Origin: Thelephora terrestris
Taxonomy: Eukaryota; Basidiomycota; Agaricomycetes; Thelephorales; Thelephoraceae
Length of the DNA stretch: 64,000 nucleotides
Direction: 5' to 3'
Assembly: GCA_015956445.1 (NCBI GenBank)
Contig: WIUZ02000002.1
Coordinates: forward strand, 2,108,001 to 2,172,000
Made by a program: the position numbers and the translations under genes
The notes under the pieces: model-generated
What the model saw: only the letters and a program-made list of their open reading frames with translations
The model's database searches: none
What the model was told of the DNA's origin: nothing
Part shown: positions 25,001 through 37,452 of the stretch, piece by piece
Position numbering within the stretch: position 1 is the first letter of the stretch
Layout of the letters: each line of letters begins with the position of its first letter

Positions 25001-27970
25001 GATTGCAATCAAAATGTGCCTACTGGGCACATTGGACTCACATGGCCAGGCACATTTTGAATGTATTCAAATTTCCCCCACTGGGCACATTGTGATCACT
25101 TGTTGACTGTAATCACAATGTGTTCAGCATGTACCCACCGGGTATTTGACCCCTTGCCCCCAGTGTGTGTCGGAGGGCAGGTGGTCTGTTTGTATATGCT
25201 GTCGCCACAGTCAAATTCTTGAACCATGGGTTCAAAAGTCCATGGGACCGACTAGATCTGATCGCCAAATTCCCAGACTGCACAACCTACGAAGGGAAGG
25301 CAAAACTGGAAGCATATAGAAGCCTCGACCACCTGTACATGTCAATCTTCCAGGAGGCCTTCCCTGAGGACGAAAATGATATCGACGACAGCGCGATGAT
25401 CCGTTCTGCTCTCAGCGCTGTGGTCCTACTCTCAAACCCACTTTCACCATCTTTGATCGCAAAACTCATGTGTTTCTGGCACGGGGATGTCCAGCGCCTC
25501 CTCGAGAAAGTCCAGTCACTTTTGATATTGGGGAGTTCCAGTGGACTTGTTCAACCCTTTCACAAGTCTCTCTCGGACTTCATCACAGACCCTGCCCGCT
25601 GCACCATCCCACACTTCTACATATCCCCAGATTACCACATAGAACTAGCATTCAACTGCCTCCAGCTCATGAACAACTCACTGTGGAGGAACATGTGCTC
25701 ACTCCCCAACTACGCCCTCAATTCAGACGTGGGCGATTTGCAGCAGAGGATTCAAGACTCTGGTGTTCATGGTGCAGTTGAGTATGCGTGCAGATCATGG
25801 TATAAGCACCTTGTTGTGACAAAGCATCAGTCATTGGACCTACTATTGTCAGCCTTGCATGTTTTACTGGAGGAGAAATTCACCTTTTGGTTGGAGGTGT
25901 TGAGCGTTTTGGGTGCTGTGGGTGAAGCTGTGCCTGCATTAACCACAACCATACAATGGTTGAACCAGGTATGTTGAAATCAACTGTTTGAAAGTGGCAG
26001 GTTTTTGACTTGCTCTTCAAACACAGATCCAGATCTCCAGTGACTCAGGCTCTCTCCTGGATACTATCAAAGACTGCCTCCGCTTTGTAACTGAATTCTT
26101 TGAGGTTATCAGCCAATCTGCACCCCACATCTACCATTCCGCACTCCAGTTCACACCCCAGTCATCAATAGTTCAAAAACTATATTTCCAGCAAACCTTT
26201 TCCTTGAAGGCAAGGGTGGTAACTGGGGTGCCAGTATCATGGGATTCATGCACAGCAAGCATTGGAGAGTCAGGGAAAGCTCGTCCTCGTATAGCTTGGT
26301 CACCGTGTAGCAAGTATATTGCAGCTACACGTGAAGGAAAGGTAGAAGTCTGGGATTCAACTACTCTTGAGAGGTTATCTATCATTAAAGGCCTCAGGGA
26401 TATGCCAGTGGGTCTTGGACTGCCAACTTTCTCACCTAATGGGCAACTGTTGGCCTGTATCACCCTGTAAGAGAACCAATTTTTTTCATGATTTTTAATG
26501 TCCATACTTATATCCATTAATAGATCAGACACACAGCCCACACTTGTTATCTGGGATATTCAGACAGGAGTTGCTATCATTGAAGTCAAAATCTCACAGG
26601 GGTGTCGGAAAGTTGTCTTCCATGCAGACCAAAGAAACATTTCAACCATCTCAGGCTCATCATTCCACACATATGATACATTCAGTGGCAGGCAAGTGTG
26701 CCAAGATTCATTGCCACCTTCAGCGGTTTTTCGCTTCGAAAACTGCTGGATCCATGAGAACACTCTCAATTATGCCACAAATTTTGGATCCCTTGGAAAA
26801 AATGTAGTCAATGTCTATGAGGTTCAGCCAACCTCATCTCCCTCATTTCTTCTAAACTCCTCATTTCCTGTGCCATCTGACTCTGGCCCATGCCTCTCCT
26901 TCTGTCCAACTTCCTTTCATATGTCATATGCCATTGCAACAGGATTTGTTGTGTTGGATCTCCAAAACTCTTGTGAAATGTTGCAGGCAGAAGTGACTGT
27001 TGGTTCGCTAAAGTTTTCTCCTGACGGGCACTTTTTGGCATGTAATATTTCAAACAATGAGATCTTTGTTTGGGAGAAACAACCCAATGGCTATGTGCCC
27101 TGGAGTAGCCTCAGATCCCGACTGGGGGTTTCTGACTTCTTTTGGTCACCCAATTCAGCCTCTATCTCATGCATAAGTAGTCAGGGAGGAATAGAATTAT
27201 TACACCCAGAGAAGCACCCTGGTCTTATGTTACTTGATGAATTCAGGCGTCATTGTCAACCAAAAACCCATTTGGTTGCATTTTCTTCAGTTGGAACATA
27301 TATTGCAACTGCAGAAAAGTGGTGTGGTATGGTCACAGTCATTGACTGTTCTTTGGGTTCTACACAACAATATAAGACAAATATGCCAATTCAGGATATC
27401 AAGATCATTAACAACACTGTTTTCGTGGCAGATACCCACAAAATTGCTAGTTGGGATCTCAAGGCAGCAGTGATTGATACCTATTGGGCTGAGACAATGA
27501 CCACCAACCAAATTTTTGCTACTGATCCTGATGTGGCCCATGTGACTTTATCCCATGATTGCTCCCAGATTGCTTTCACTAGGGGAAATGAGATTTTTCT
27601 CCATAACCCAATGACCCAGAAAACAATCTCTCAAGTCATTGTTCAGGCCCCTTCAAGTATTTGTTTCTCCCCTGATGGGTCTCATTTGTGGGCCATTAGG
27701 TCTCAACAGTGGTTGATGAGGTTGAATATCCTGAAATCTTGGAAATATGTGGAGGTTCCTGTAGAAGAAACAAAGGAGACTGAACTATTCAACTCTCCTC
27801 CTCATGGATATTATATTGGAGACTCTATGTGGATTACAGATTCTAAAGGCAGTAAACTCTTATGGTTACCTCCCAATTTGAGAAAGGTAAAAACATGTTG
27901 GGATGAAAAATTTGTAGCCTTTCTTCACAGTGATCACCCAGAGCCCATTGTCATAGCTTTTCAGCAGTAA
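22087..27970 (+). pseudogene. NLR-type gene: NACHT ATPase with C-terminal WD40-like region, broken by a TGA and element E3
   Basis: Early exons are 22087-22144, 22197-22321 and from 22372; they give an N-terminal helical domain (LLSLATDSADACPPLKSCLGG). Several small exons follow. The NACHT domain has Walker A GVAGTGKST at 23609-23635 and Walker B VIIVDALDE near 23897-23923, then TSRPETHI. A TGA at 23768-23770 replaces an expected arginine in FQLAQ-YPEFR. Element E3 (24213-25165) interrupts the gene; without it and one TGT the frame continues LLCRRAGGLFVYAVATV. Introns 25969-26026 and 26467-26523 lead to FFEVISQSAPHIYHSALQF and a WD40-like beta-propeller region ending at 27970. Fungal NLRs of this type act in non-self recognition and regulated cell death. 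Exon joins between 22,500 and 23,450 are not resolved. Confidence 0.85.
24213..25165. mobile_element. Foldback element E3 (953 bp, CACTGGGG ends, TSD TGT)
   Basis: Same length as E1 and nearly identical in sequence; palindrome centred near 24689. It begins CACTGGGGGCAAGGGGTCAA and ends TTGACCCCTTGCCCCCAGTG. TGT at 24210-24212 is repeated at 25166-25168. Inserted in coding sequence of the NLR gene just after the NACHT core. Non-coding. Confidence 0.92.
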
Positions 27971-28537
27971 CTTCTTCCCCCTCCATATATGTCCAATTTT
28001 TCTGGCAAGCCCATACATCATATCTTTTTTATCCATTATGCAATTTATTTCTCTGTCTGTCTCTGTATGTATCTTCATTTGAAATGAAACAAACAATTTT
28101 TTGCCTGAGTCAGTAATCCCACTGAACCTTTACAGAATCTCTCAATTGTAAGGTTCTCAGATGGAGCTTATCACAATCCTGGATCTTTTGTTGTATTTTT
28201 CACCCATTTTTCAATCTCACTCAATATTATTGTTCTAATCTAATCTTATCTTCCCCCATATCACACTCATTTATCAGACCAGCAGGAAAACCAAACACGC
28301 AAAGCCAAGTCAAAGTCCAAAATTGTAGCCAGTCACACTGTTACCCATGTCATGAGTCCCCTCCTGGTTATCATACCAACCTCTGTTTTGGACCAATTGT
28401 CACTCTTCCCTGTTCCCACTGGAAACCAGTGATGATGTCAAAAATCCTAGCATCTCTAGACTTTGATTGGTGATTGCTTGCATGTTGTCAGCTATTCTTC
28501 CTTCACTCAAGTACCAGGCTCTCCTAGTCCCTAATTG
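27971..28537. other. Intergenic, convergent 3' ends
   Basis: 3' flanks of the NLR gene (plus strand) and of the ETR1-like gene (minus strand). AT-rich, no gene seen. Confidence 0.5.
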
Positions 28538-29754
28538 TTACATATCTTCATAGCATTTTGATAGCTGGACTGGATTCACCTGGAGCAAGAACTTCTTGCC
28601 ACCAGATCAGTGTGCTACCTTACTTACCGCATCCCTTATAATTGTTGTAGCTTCCTGGTCACTGATTTTCCCATTAATTTTGACAATTTCGTGATTCAGC
28701 TCTTTGAACTATCCAGTTCTTAGCGCACACAGCCAAGATAGAGCAAATGACATACAACATACCTTGCCCGTAGCCATATATTTGACAAGTTCCCTGATTA
28801 TCTGTGTGCTTTCCTGCTGGCTCTTCTGTTTGAACCATTCCATCTGCCAGAATCCCTGTGCAGTAATGTTGTTGAAGTTGAACACAGAAGGCGGGAAACT
28901 AAGTGCTTCCTCAGCCATTGCACCATATGTGACAAAGTGGGCATTCTTCCCAGCCAAGCAAAGCATCTGCGTTGTGGCCTTTCCACCAACGCAATTCAAA
29001 AGCAGCTGGATGTCCTGCAAGAAGATTAACAGACGAAATTATGGAACCATGCCAATCCCTACTTTGCCACCAGTCAATTCCTTCACTTGTTCGGAGATGG
29101 TCTTGTCTTCAAGATCATTGTAAGTCATGACATGGGTGGCTCCGAGACTCTCCGAGACTCTTGAGATACGCTTGAATGTTGGAGAGGTCCTCTCTGCAAG
29201 AATGTGGATTGGCAAGGGTTCATTGTGATCAAAGTCTTGTACACCCTGTTTCCAGATGAAGTTGATCATGTGCAATCCTCGTAGTCACGTGAGCATAATT
29301 ACAGCTTGTCCCACCTGTTTTGGCTAAGCCCACACAGCCCCTCATGCTTTGGGGCTATTGTACCGCACTGTTGGTGCTGTTCTGGACAATCCAATCTCCT
29401 GGTTGCAGGTCCACAAAGTCGAATAGCATGTTATACACTGTGAATGAGCTCACCTTTGTAGTCTGGCAATTAACGGGGCCACCTTAGACCAACATAGAGT
29501 TTTGGTGGAGAACGCACCACAAGAGTTGCGGTGTTCACAGCGGATATCCCACTTTCTCTGTCAACCTTGATCATATCTTTCTCCTCGAGAATCTGGCCAC
29601 TTGACCATGTTCCGGACTGCTTCTTCCCAAACACAACCCAGTCGCCTTTCTTGAGATCCTTCATGGCTTTCCCCATGCCTGTGACCTCGCCAAGACCCTT
29701 GTTTCTGGGAATACAATGTCCGCTCTCACCTGCCGACATCAAGTCGCCTTGGTT
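28538..29754 (-). pseudogene. ETR1-like mitochondrial 2-enoyl thioester reductase, 5'-truncated
   Basis: Read on the minus strand from 29754. Segments in order are NKGLGEVTGMG, LKKGDWVVFGKKQSGTW, DRESGISAVNTATL, YNMLFDFVDLQPGDWIVQN, SLGATHVMTYNDLEDKTI, NCVGGKATTQML, FVTYGAMAEEALSFPPSVF and a C-terminal GKKFLLQVNP with a stop at 28538-28540. These are the landmarks of the MDR-family enoyl reductase of mitochondrial fatty acid synthesis (yeast Etr1), which reduces 2-enoyl thioesters with NADPH and supports respiration. They are spread over several short exons. The gene is cut at 29755 by an LTR, so the start and mitochondrial presequence are missing. The enzyme is normally needed for respiration, so an intact copy probably exists elsewhere. 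Confidence 0.75.
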
Positions 29755-30090
29755 TGTCAGGGCCACTCTACCCCAACAACTACCAGTGCACTGAGCCGAC
29801 TCCACAGAGTACTCACTAGTCCAACTAGCTGTGAGAGAAAGATCACTTCTCTATTCTTCTGGTAGGTTGTCCGAGGTCACTACAAGTCAGGTCGAAATCC
29901 TAAAGAGAAACCCAACCTAAACCGTACTTCGTTCGGTTTAACAAGCAAGGGTTTATCTCTACAACAGGATTGATGACTCCACCAGGTGATCGACTGGATG
30001 CTTGAGGTTTTCTATAATATGAACGCTGGGGTTCTATAGTTACAAGGTGCAGTTGACGTGCAGAGCGGGAGGGAGAGCAGATGGGGGTGT
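29755..30090 (-). mobile_element. Truncated LTR (copy a), 336 bp
   Basis: It starts TGTCAGGGCCACTCTACC and matches the first part of 52507-53058 and the complement of 37453-38009. Homology stops near 30090 after GCAGATGGGGGTGT, so the LTR 5' part is missing. Its end marks the break in the ETR1-like gene. Confidence 0.75.
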
Positions 30091-30815
30091 TAGGAACATG
30101 GTATTTTTAAACTTTTTATAACACACTCTTTCTTCGAACTCTTCTTACCATTTCTTATGTTTTGAATGCTTCACACTCTTTATCCTTCACACCCATCATT
30201 CAAAACACACAAACGCGCATACATTCACGGCAACACGGAACAACATGGCTATACTAATGCTTATACAACATCCTCAAAAGTCGACTCTATCTACGGCAGG
30301 CCTAAAGGTCATCAACTGTCCATCCTGGAGATCATAGTGCTGGCCCCTCCTCGCAAGGACCTCCCCGAACATGGCGTCACCATCTTCGGCGCTCAGCTGA
30401 ACGACTAGTTCAAGCCGATAGGAAGAGATGCCTTCGAGCAGACCGATCAGCCTCCCAGATGTGACCGAACTCTGGAACACCTGGTCCCACATCTCCATCA
30501 CCGGGTGACTGCTCGGCAGCACTATCGACGTAGTTGACGAGCGACCCTCTGTCTCCCTCGTCGGACCCCTGGGTGGGATCCTGTCTTGCGAGTTGAAGCT
30601 GGTGGCGAAGCTGGATCTCCGACTCGACCTGTTGGTAGGGACGGTTGACCCGGTAGCGGAAGGATCGTCCCTCATCTCGACCAGACTGGTCACCATCCGA
30701 CTCAACTGGTCAAGGGTACAGGTTAGCAGAAGGCGCCATGCGATGAGCAACGTGGCGTCGAGAGCATTTACAACGCTGCCCTGCTGTCACCGGACGTACC
30801 TCCATGGCCCTCGGA

Positions 30816-33800
30816 CAGTAGTCCTTATTAGATGTAGATGCACATTACCACGGTATCTCGTATTTGTGCAATCTAGCATGCGGTAGTTTGTGCAATGCTA
30901 TAGGCATTGCAATTGGGCCTGCAGGTTGTGCAATGCCGACGATATGGTACTACTGGGTGACTGGGTCAGCTTATATAAGCCAGTCATGTGATTTTCCCAA
31001 AAAGGAAATTTTTATGGCTGACATAAGCAGGTCATGTGACTGAAAAAAGTGGATGTTGCTTATATAATCAGATCATGTGACCGACCAAAAAAGGAAAGTT
31101 TTGATGGCTTACATAAGCAACTCAAAAATGATTTTGGCATCAAAATTTCCTTTTTAGGAAATTTTGATGGCTGACATAATCAGGTCATGTGACTGAAAAA
31201 AGTGGGTGTTGCTTATGTAATCAGGTCATGTGACCGACCAAAAAAGGAAAGTTTTGATGGCTTACATAAGCGTCTCAAAAATGCTTTTGGAGGGGTCTTT
31301 CCTAAAAAGGAAATTCCTTTTTAGGAAATATTTGATGGATTACCAAAAAAGGAAAATTTGATGGCTTACATAAGCAACTCAGAAATGCATTTGGCAAAAA
31401 TTACCAAAAAAAGAAAGTTCCTTTTTAGGAAATACTTTCCAAAAAAGGAAATTTTGATGGCTTACATAAGCAACTCAGAAATGCTTTTGAAAAAAATTCC
31501 AAAAAAGGAAATTTCCTAAAAAGGAAATTATATGCTAGAAAACTCGGAAAAATGCCAGAAAAATCCTAAAAAATACCGAAAAAATTCCCACGGGTCTGGA
31601 AAGTGCTCAAAATTGCAAATAAATACCAGAAATATTCAAATAAATCATTTTTCTGGCTGGATAAATCCTGGAAAAATCCGGAAAAATTACCAGAAATTCC
31701 AGAATATGTATAAATATTTTATAAAAATTATTCTGATTTTTTTTGTTCATTAAATAGCTTGTAATTTTGATATTAATGTATTTTCTGCTCCAAAAAATTA
31801 ATAAAAGTTGATAATTACAAATATATTCATAGTCTTCATTATATCATAAAATACAGACCTGTTTGTGGTCATAAACTACCCCTATAACTGGTCCTAGACC
31901 TAACCTAACCTAACCCTAACTCTAACCCTAAACCTAAACTTCAACCTGCCCTAAACCTAAACCTAAACCTAAACCTAACCTAACCTAAACCTAGCCTAAC
32001 CTAAACCTAACCTAGTACAAAACCTAAACCTAAACCTAACCTGCCCTACACCTAACCTGGCCTAGTTTGGCCTTATCTTATCTTATCTTATCTTATCTTA
32101 TCTTATCTTATCTTATCTTATCATGTCTTACCTAGCCTAAACCTAACCTAACCCAGCCTAGCCTAACCTGACATAGTCCACTTAACCTAGTCCACCACAG
32201 ATCACCCAACCTAACCTGACCTAAAGTGGTCCACCTGACCCAGCCTGATGCAACTTGACTTGATCTTATCTAATCAGCTGTCATCTTATCTGCCCCTGAT
32301 CTAAATACCTTAGCTGACCAACGTTTAACCCAACCTCACCCAGCTCACCAGCACATGACTGGGCCACAGGAACACACTATGAGCTGTACCATCCCATACC
32401 CTGTATCCAACTGTCACTCAAGCACAACAACTGTGGTGGACCTACAAGCCCACAGACCCACAACTTTAGACTGCTCACTCAGTGGAGACATCTGTTATCC
32501 AACCTCACCCATGTACTGCTCTCATCCTGTGTTCTGTGCCGGACCCCAACTTCACCACAACTCAAGATCAGCCGGGTGGCTGAACCTACAAGCCAGATTG
32601 ATATAGACCACCAGTTGTGCATCCCTGGATTGGTAGGCCTGAGAGCACATGGTCCAGCCAGGTGGCTGAACTTGAGTTGTGGTGAAGTTGGGGTCCGGCA
32701 CAGAACACAGGATGAGAGCAGTACATGGGTGAGGTTGGATAACAGATGTCTCCACTGAGTGAGCAGTCTAAAGTTGTGGGTCTGTGGGCTTGTAGGTCCA
32801 CCACAGTTGTTGTGCTTGAGTGACAGTTGGATACAGGGTATGGGATGGTACAGCTCATAGTGTGTTCCTGTGGCCCAGTCATGTGCTGGTGAGCTGGGTG
32901 AGGTTGGGTTAAACGTTGGTCAGCTAAGGTATTTAGATCAGGGGCAGATAAGATGACAGCTGATTAGATAAGATCAAGTCAAGTTGCATCAGGCTGGGTC
33001 AGGTGGACCACTTTAGGTCAGGTTAGGTTGGGTGATCTGTGGTGGACTAGGTTAAGTGGACTATGTCAGGTTAGGCTAGGCTGGGTTAGGTTAGGTTTAG
33101 GCTAGGTAAGACATGATAAGATAAGATAAGATAAGATAAGATAAGATAAGATAAGATAAGATAAGGCCAAACTAGGCCAGGTTAGGTGTAGGGCAGGTTA
33201 GGTTTAGGTTTAGGTTTTGTACTAGGTTAGGTTTAGGTTAGGCTAGGTTTAGGTTAGGTTAGGTTTAGGTTTAGGTTTAGGTTTAGGGCAGGTTGAAGTT
33301 TAGGTTTAGGGTTAGAGTTAGGGTTAGGTTAGGTTAGGTCTAGGACCAGTTATAGGGGTAGTTTATGACCACAAACAGGTCTGTATTTTATGATATAATG
33401 AAGACTATGAATATATTTGTAATTATCAACTTTTATTAATTTTTTGGAGCAGAAAATACATTAATATCAAAATTACAAGCTATTTAATGAACAAAAAAAA
33501 TCAGAATAATTTTTATAAAATATTTATACATATTCTGGAATTTCTGGTAATTTTTCCGGATTTTTCCAGGATTTATCCAGCCAGAAAAATGATTTATTTG
33601 AATATTTCTGGTATTTATTTGCAATTTTGAGCACTTTCCAGACCCGTGGGAATTTTTTCGGTATTTTTTAGGATTTTTCTGGCATTTTTCCGAGTTTTCT
33701 AGCATATAATTTCCTTTTTAGGAAATTTCCTTTTTTGGAATTTTTTTCAAAAGCATTTCTGAGTTGCTTATGTAAGCCATCAAAATTTCCTTTTTTGGAA

Positions 33801-34421
33801 AGTATTTCCTAAAAAGGAACTTTCTTTTTTTGGTAATTTTTGCCAAATGCATTTCTGAGTTGCTTATGTAAGCCATCAAATTTTCCTTTTTTGGTAATCC
33901 ATCAAATATTTCCTAAAAAGGAATTTCCTTTTTAGGAAAGACCCCTCCAAAAGCATTTTTGAGACGCTTATGTAAGCCATCAAAACTTTCCTTTTTTGGT
34001 CGGTCACATGACCTGATTACATAAGCAACACCCACTTTTTTCAGTCACATGACCTGATTATGTCAGCCATCAAAATTTCCTAAAAAGGAAATTTTGATGC
34101 CAAAATCATTTTTGAGTTGCTTATGTAAGCCATCAAAACTTTCCTTTTTTGGTCGGTCACATGATCTGATTATATAAGCAACATCCACTTTTTTCAGTCA
34201 CATGACCTGCTTATGTCAGCCATAAAAATTTCCTTTTTGGGAAAATCACATGACTGGCTTATATAAGCTGACCCAGTCACCCAGTAGTACCATATCGTCG
34301 GCATTGCACAACCTGCAGGCCCAATTGCAATGCCTATAGCATTGCACAAACTACCGCATGCTAGATTGCACAAATACGAGATACCGTGGTAATGTGCATC
34401 TACATCTAATAAGGACTACTG
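30816..34421. mobile_element. Giant foldback element E7 (3606 bp, TSD CCTCGGA)
   Basis: The two halves are near-perfect inverted copies meeting near 32619. The ends are CAGTAGTCCTTATTAGATG and its complement. The 7 bp CCTCGGA at 30809-30815 is repeated at 34422-34428. Each arm holds, from outside in, an A/T-rich zone of repeated GATGGCTTACATAAGCAACT and CCTAAAAAGGAAATTT motifs, a CCTAA/CCTAAA tract (about 31890-32060), a CTTAT microsatellite (about 32070-32120) and a GC-richer core. No transposase gene. Open frames in the arms occur twice as mirror images and are not genes. It interrupts exon 4 of gene C. Confidence 0.9.
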
Positions 34422-34767
34422 CCTCGGAGCATCTTCGGCCCGGTCGACTTCCATGACCTCATCCTCGATCTTGACCAGCTGACTGATCGGCTGCAACGGG
34501 CAGCGCCGACAGTTCTCCTTGTCGGACTCGGCCAACGTAGAAGCCGGAGCCAGAGTCGGAACGGGAACCGCGTTCTCAATCGGGGGTGTCGCATAGGACG
34601 ACGGGTTAGGCGATGGGAGTACCACCTTGTCGGCGTACTCCAGCTCGAACGGAACGTCGGCAGTCCCCTGACCAACCAACACTGGGCCCTCCTTGCAGTT
34701 GCAGGTCTTATCCTGCAAGGACACGACCTGCGCAGTCAACACGGCCACCACGTCTTCGAGCTGTTCA

Positions 34768-35268
34768 CACTGGGGGCAGGGGCACCTGGAATCAGTGATT
34801 ACATCTTGATTACATGGTGAGTTCATGTGCACTTTTCAATGATTGTAATTGCCGATTCCAGGTTGATTACATTTCAAATGTTACCTTGACATGTAATCCA
34901 GCCAACGTCCACCAATTCCATTTGAAATGTTCTCAACAAATGTTTCTGGGATGTTTTTTACCTGTTGGCAAAAATGATACTACAATGTAGTCAACATGTT
35001 CTTCAATCGTCTGGGATGTAATCTAAATGCGCTCAAAAACATGAGATGTTTTCACAATGTGCCCAGTGGGCACATTCAGGAAACATTGCTTGGAAACATT
35101 TTAAGGAAATTTCAAATGGAGTTGGTGGGCACAGTTGAATTACATGTCAAGGTAACATTTGAAATGTAATCAACCTAGAATCGGCGATTACAATTATTGA
35201 AAAGTGCACATGAACTCACTATGTAATCAAGATGTAATCACCGATTCCAGGTGCCCCTGCCCCCAGTG
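34768..35268. mobile_element. Foldback element E4 (501 bp, CACTGGGG ends, TSD TCA)
   Basis: Begins CACTGGGGGCAGGGGCACCT and ends AGGTGCCCCTGCCCCCAGTG. TCA at 34765-34767 is repeated at 35269-35271. Palindrome centred near 35018, with repeated GATTACA and ACATTTGAAATG motifs. Same length as E5 and closely similar. It lies 5 bp inside exon 4 of gene C. Gene D lacks it, which confirms the empty site. Confidence 0.92.
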
Positions 35269-36128
35269 TCAGTCTAAAGGAAGTCTCTCAGTCATTGCAT
35301 AAACCTGCAAAGGCTGAAAGCACCTTTTCATCCCTCCTGGCCAAAGCCCCCTTAATGTTGTTGTCCCGAACCTCCAGTCCGGCGATCAACTCTTGATGGT
35401 TGGCAACCATCGCCTCCAACACCTCATTCGTCCCCTGCTGAAAGGTGGCCAGAGTCTCCTTCATCAGAAGACCCTCCGCCAACAGACGAAGGACGTCTGC
35501 CTTTGCCTCCTTCACCTCGCGCTCCAAACGTTCAACCTAGGCAGTTTGATTAGTCAAGAGTCATACTCGAATATTCAAACGGAGAACCTACCCGGCTCTC
35601 CCCCTCTCGAACGAGCGACCACAACAGCGTCGTGGAAACGGTGGCATGGCGGACGGCCCGAGGAACGGTCGCCCCGTGTTCCAACAGGTCCTGATCGTAG
35701 ATCCCCCTCTGCAGGGTGTACCAGAGCTCCTTCTTGATTGGATGCTCCAACTCCCCGAACCTACCCCGCATCTGGAAGATCATCTTCTCAGCGATCATTG
35801 ACCGGACCCAGAGCTCATCGTCCCAGGTCAACCCCATCAAATGAGGGATCGTCTCCCTGAGACGTTTGGCGTCCACCTTCTGGACAACCTCCAAGATCTA
35901 GAAGCCGTTAGTTTGACATCAACGCCCTAAAGAACGGACCTCTACCTAGAGGAAGGCGTTAGTGCAAACACACAAAGCTCTAGACCTCCCCCATACCTGG
36001 TCATCCGTGGTATAGGGAGTCCCTGCCTCACTGGCGTAGGTCTTGCGGTTGGCAGCACGGCGGTCGATACGGGAGATGGTGGAGATACCGTTGGCGACTT
36101 TGTAGGTGTGGTTGTTTGGGAAAGACAT

Positions 36129-36913
36129 GTTGGTAAGATGATGGGGAAGTTGCTGGTGTTGCTGATCAAGGATGGCTCCAAGAAGACGTCCTTCTTATAG
36201 CCTAGATTGGTGATCCTTCACGTGACCTACCTCGACGAACCTCATTGGTCCGGGTCACATCAACTTCCACCCCTGTACCATCATTGTTGGCTTACTACAT
36301 CAAGCTGACACCTCGGCCCGCGGGACGGCCTTGGAAGAACTTCGTTCCGGAACGCCTAGAACGCGCGTGCACTAAAAATAGGTCTCAAGACCCTGATGAC
36401 CCCTTTATGACATCACGAACCCCTTTTACGACCCCTCATGACTTTACGATTACGATCAACCCTGGACCCTGATCACACACGTGGACAGTCACATCACAGT
36501 CTCCTAACCGGAGGAAAGAATCGCCGTTATTCGGAAGGAGTGCTTTAGACTCCTTTTGTTTAGCCCAGTGATTGTGGAGTAGCCGTTAGCGTGAAACACC
36601 GGCGAATCTGTAATCCCTCATGTCCCATGAGTCTAGGCCCGACCTCCTCATGTTTGGATGTACGTTGAGGTTGCCACTAGTCCGTGATGCTGTTACCGCC
36701 TACAGACAACAAGGGATGTTGTATGGCTCTACTCACGAATCCAGCTGGCAAAGCCAAGTAAAGGGAGATTGCCACCTAACCCTTGGGTGTGATCCCCAGG
36801 TACGAACTTTAATGACCCCATGCCCCTCTTTCTTTTAGGACTAGTGTTATCTATACCCCTATGTTTCATGCGGACATTCGTTATCTTTTATGCAATCCTT
36901 CACACGCTAGTAA
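36129..36913. other. 5' region of gene C, no separate gene
   Basis: Upstream region of gene C. It mirrors 38121-38933 in front of gene D. Short open frames here have mirrored counterparts and look non-coding. Confidence 0.55.
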
Positions 36914-37414
36914 CACTGGGGGCAGGGGCACCTGGAATCAGTGATTACATCTTGATTACATGGTGAGTTCATGTGCACTTTTCAATGATTGTAATCGCCG
37001 ATTCCAGGTTGATTACATTTCAAATGTTACCTTGACATGTAATCCAACTGTTGCCACCAACTCCATTTGAAATTTCCTCAAGATGTTCCCAAGCAATGTT
37101 TCCTGAATGTGCCCAGTGGGTACATTGTGAAAACATCTCATGTTTTTGAGCGCATTTAGATTACATCTCAGACGATTGAAGAACATGCTGATTACATTGC
37201 AGTATCATTTTTGCTGACAGGTAGAAAGCATCCCAGAAACATTTGGTGAGAACATTTTAAATGGAATTGGTGGACATTGGTTGGATTACATGTCAAGGTA
37301 ACATTTGAAATGTAATCAACCTGGAATCGGTGATTACAATCATTGAAAAGTGCACATGAACTCACCATGTAATCAAGATGTAATCACTGATTCCAGGTGC
37401 CCCTGCCCCCAGTG
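36914..37414. mobile_element. Foldback element E5 (501 bp, CACTGGGG ends, TSD TAA)
   Basis: Same ends, length and internal style as E4. TAA at 36911-36913 is repeated at 37415-37417. The mirrored D side near 38150 has the joined sequence GGGCCTTACTAGCATGTG without the element, a direct empty site. E5 therefore arrived after the inverted duplication. Confidence 0.93.
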
Positions 37415-37452
37415 TAAGGCCCTTTGTCCTTTATTCTCCCACGCATCATATT

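Larger units (their letters stand above)
30274..36128 (-). pseudogene. Family gene C, interrupted by E4 and E7 (ancestral length 479 aa)
   Basis: Minus-strand exons are 36128-35997, 35897-35592, 35536-35324, then an exon 4 in three pieces (35273-35269, 34764-34422, 30808-30800) around E4 and E7, and exon 5 30705-30274. With insertions and one copy of each target duplication removed, exon 4 is 357 bp and the total is 480 codons with no stop, so C is otherwise intact. Exon 1 reads ISTISRIDRRAANRKTY. Exon 2 holds TWDDELWVRSMI and KKELWYTLQRGIYDQDLLEH, a helical domain shared with A and D. Exon 3 is a coiled coil (VERLEREVKEAKADVL). Exon 4 is Pro-rich with KTCNCKEG. Exon 5 ends FRPAVDRVDF. No known family is recognised; no signal peptide or membrane segment. 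Confidence 0.75.

Noticed and set aside
31880-33350. CCTAA/CCTAAA arrays as a possible chromosome end
   Set aside because: The repeats are degenerate, occur in both orientations inside palindromes, and have genes on both sides. They are internal telomere-like repeats of the elements.
31532-33705. Open frame of 73 codons that occurs twice with identical translation
   Set aside because: The copies (31532-31753 and 33484-33705) are mirror images in the arms of E7. The same is seen in E8 and E9. They are palindrome artefacts.
34767-34800. CPCPQC as a zinc-binding motif of gene C
   Set aside because: These codons come from the end of element E4; gene D, which lacks E4, has no such motif.
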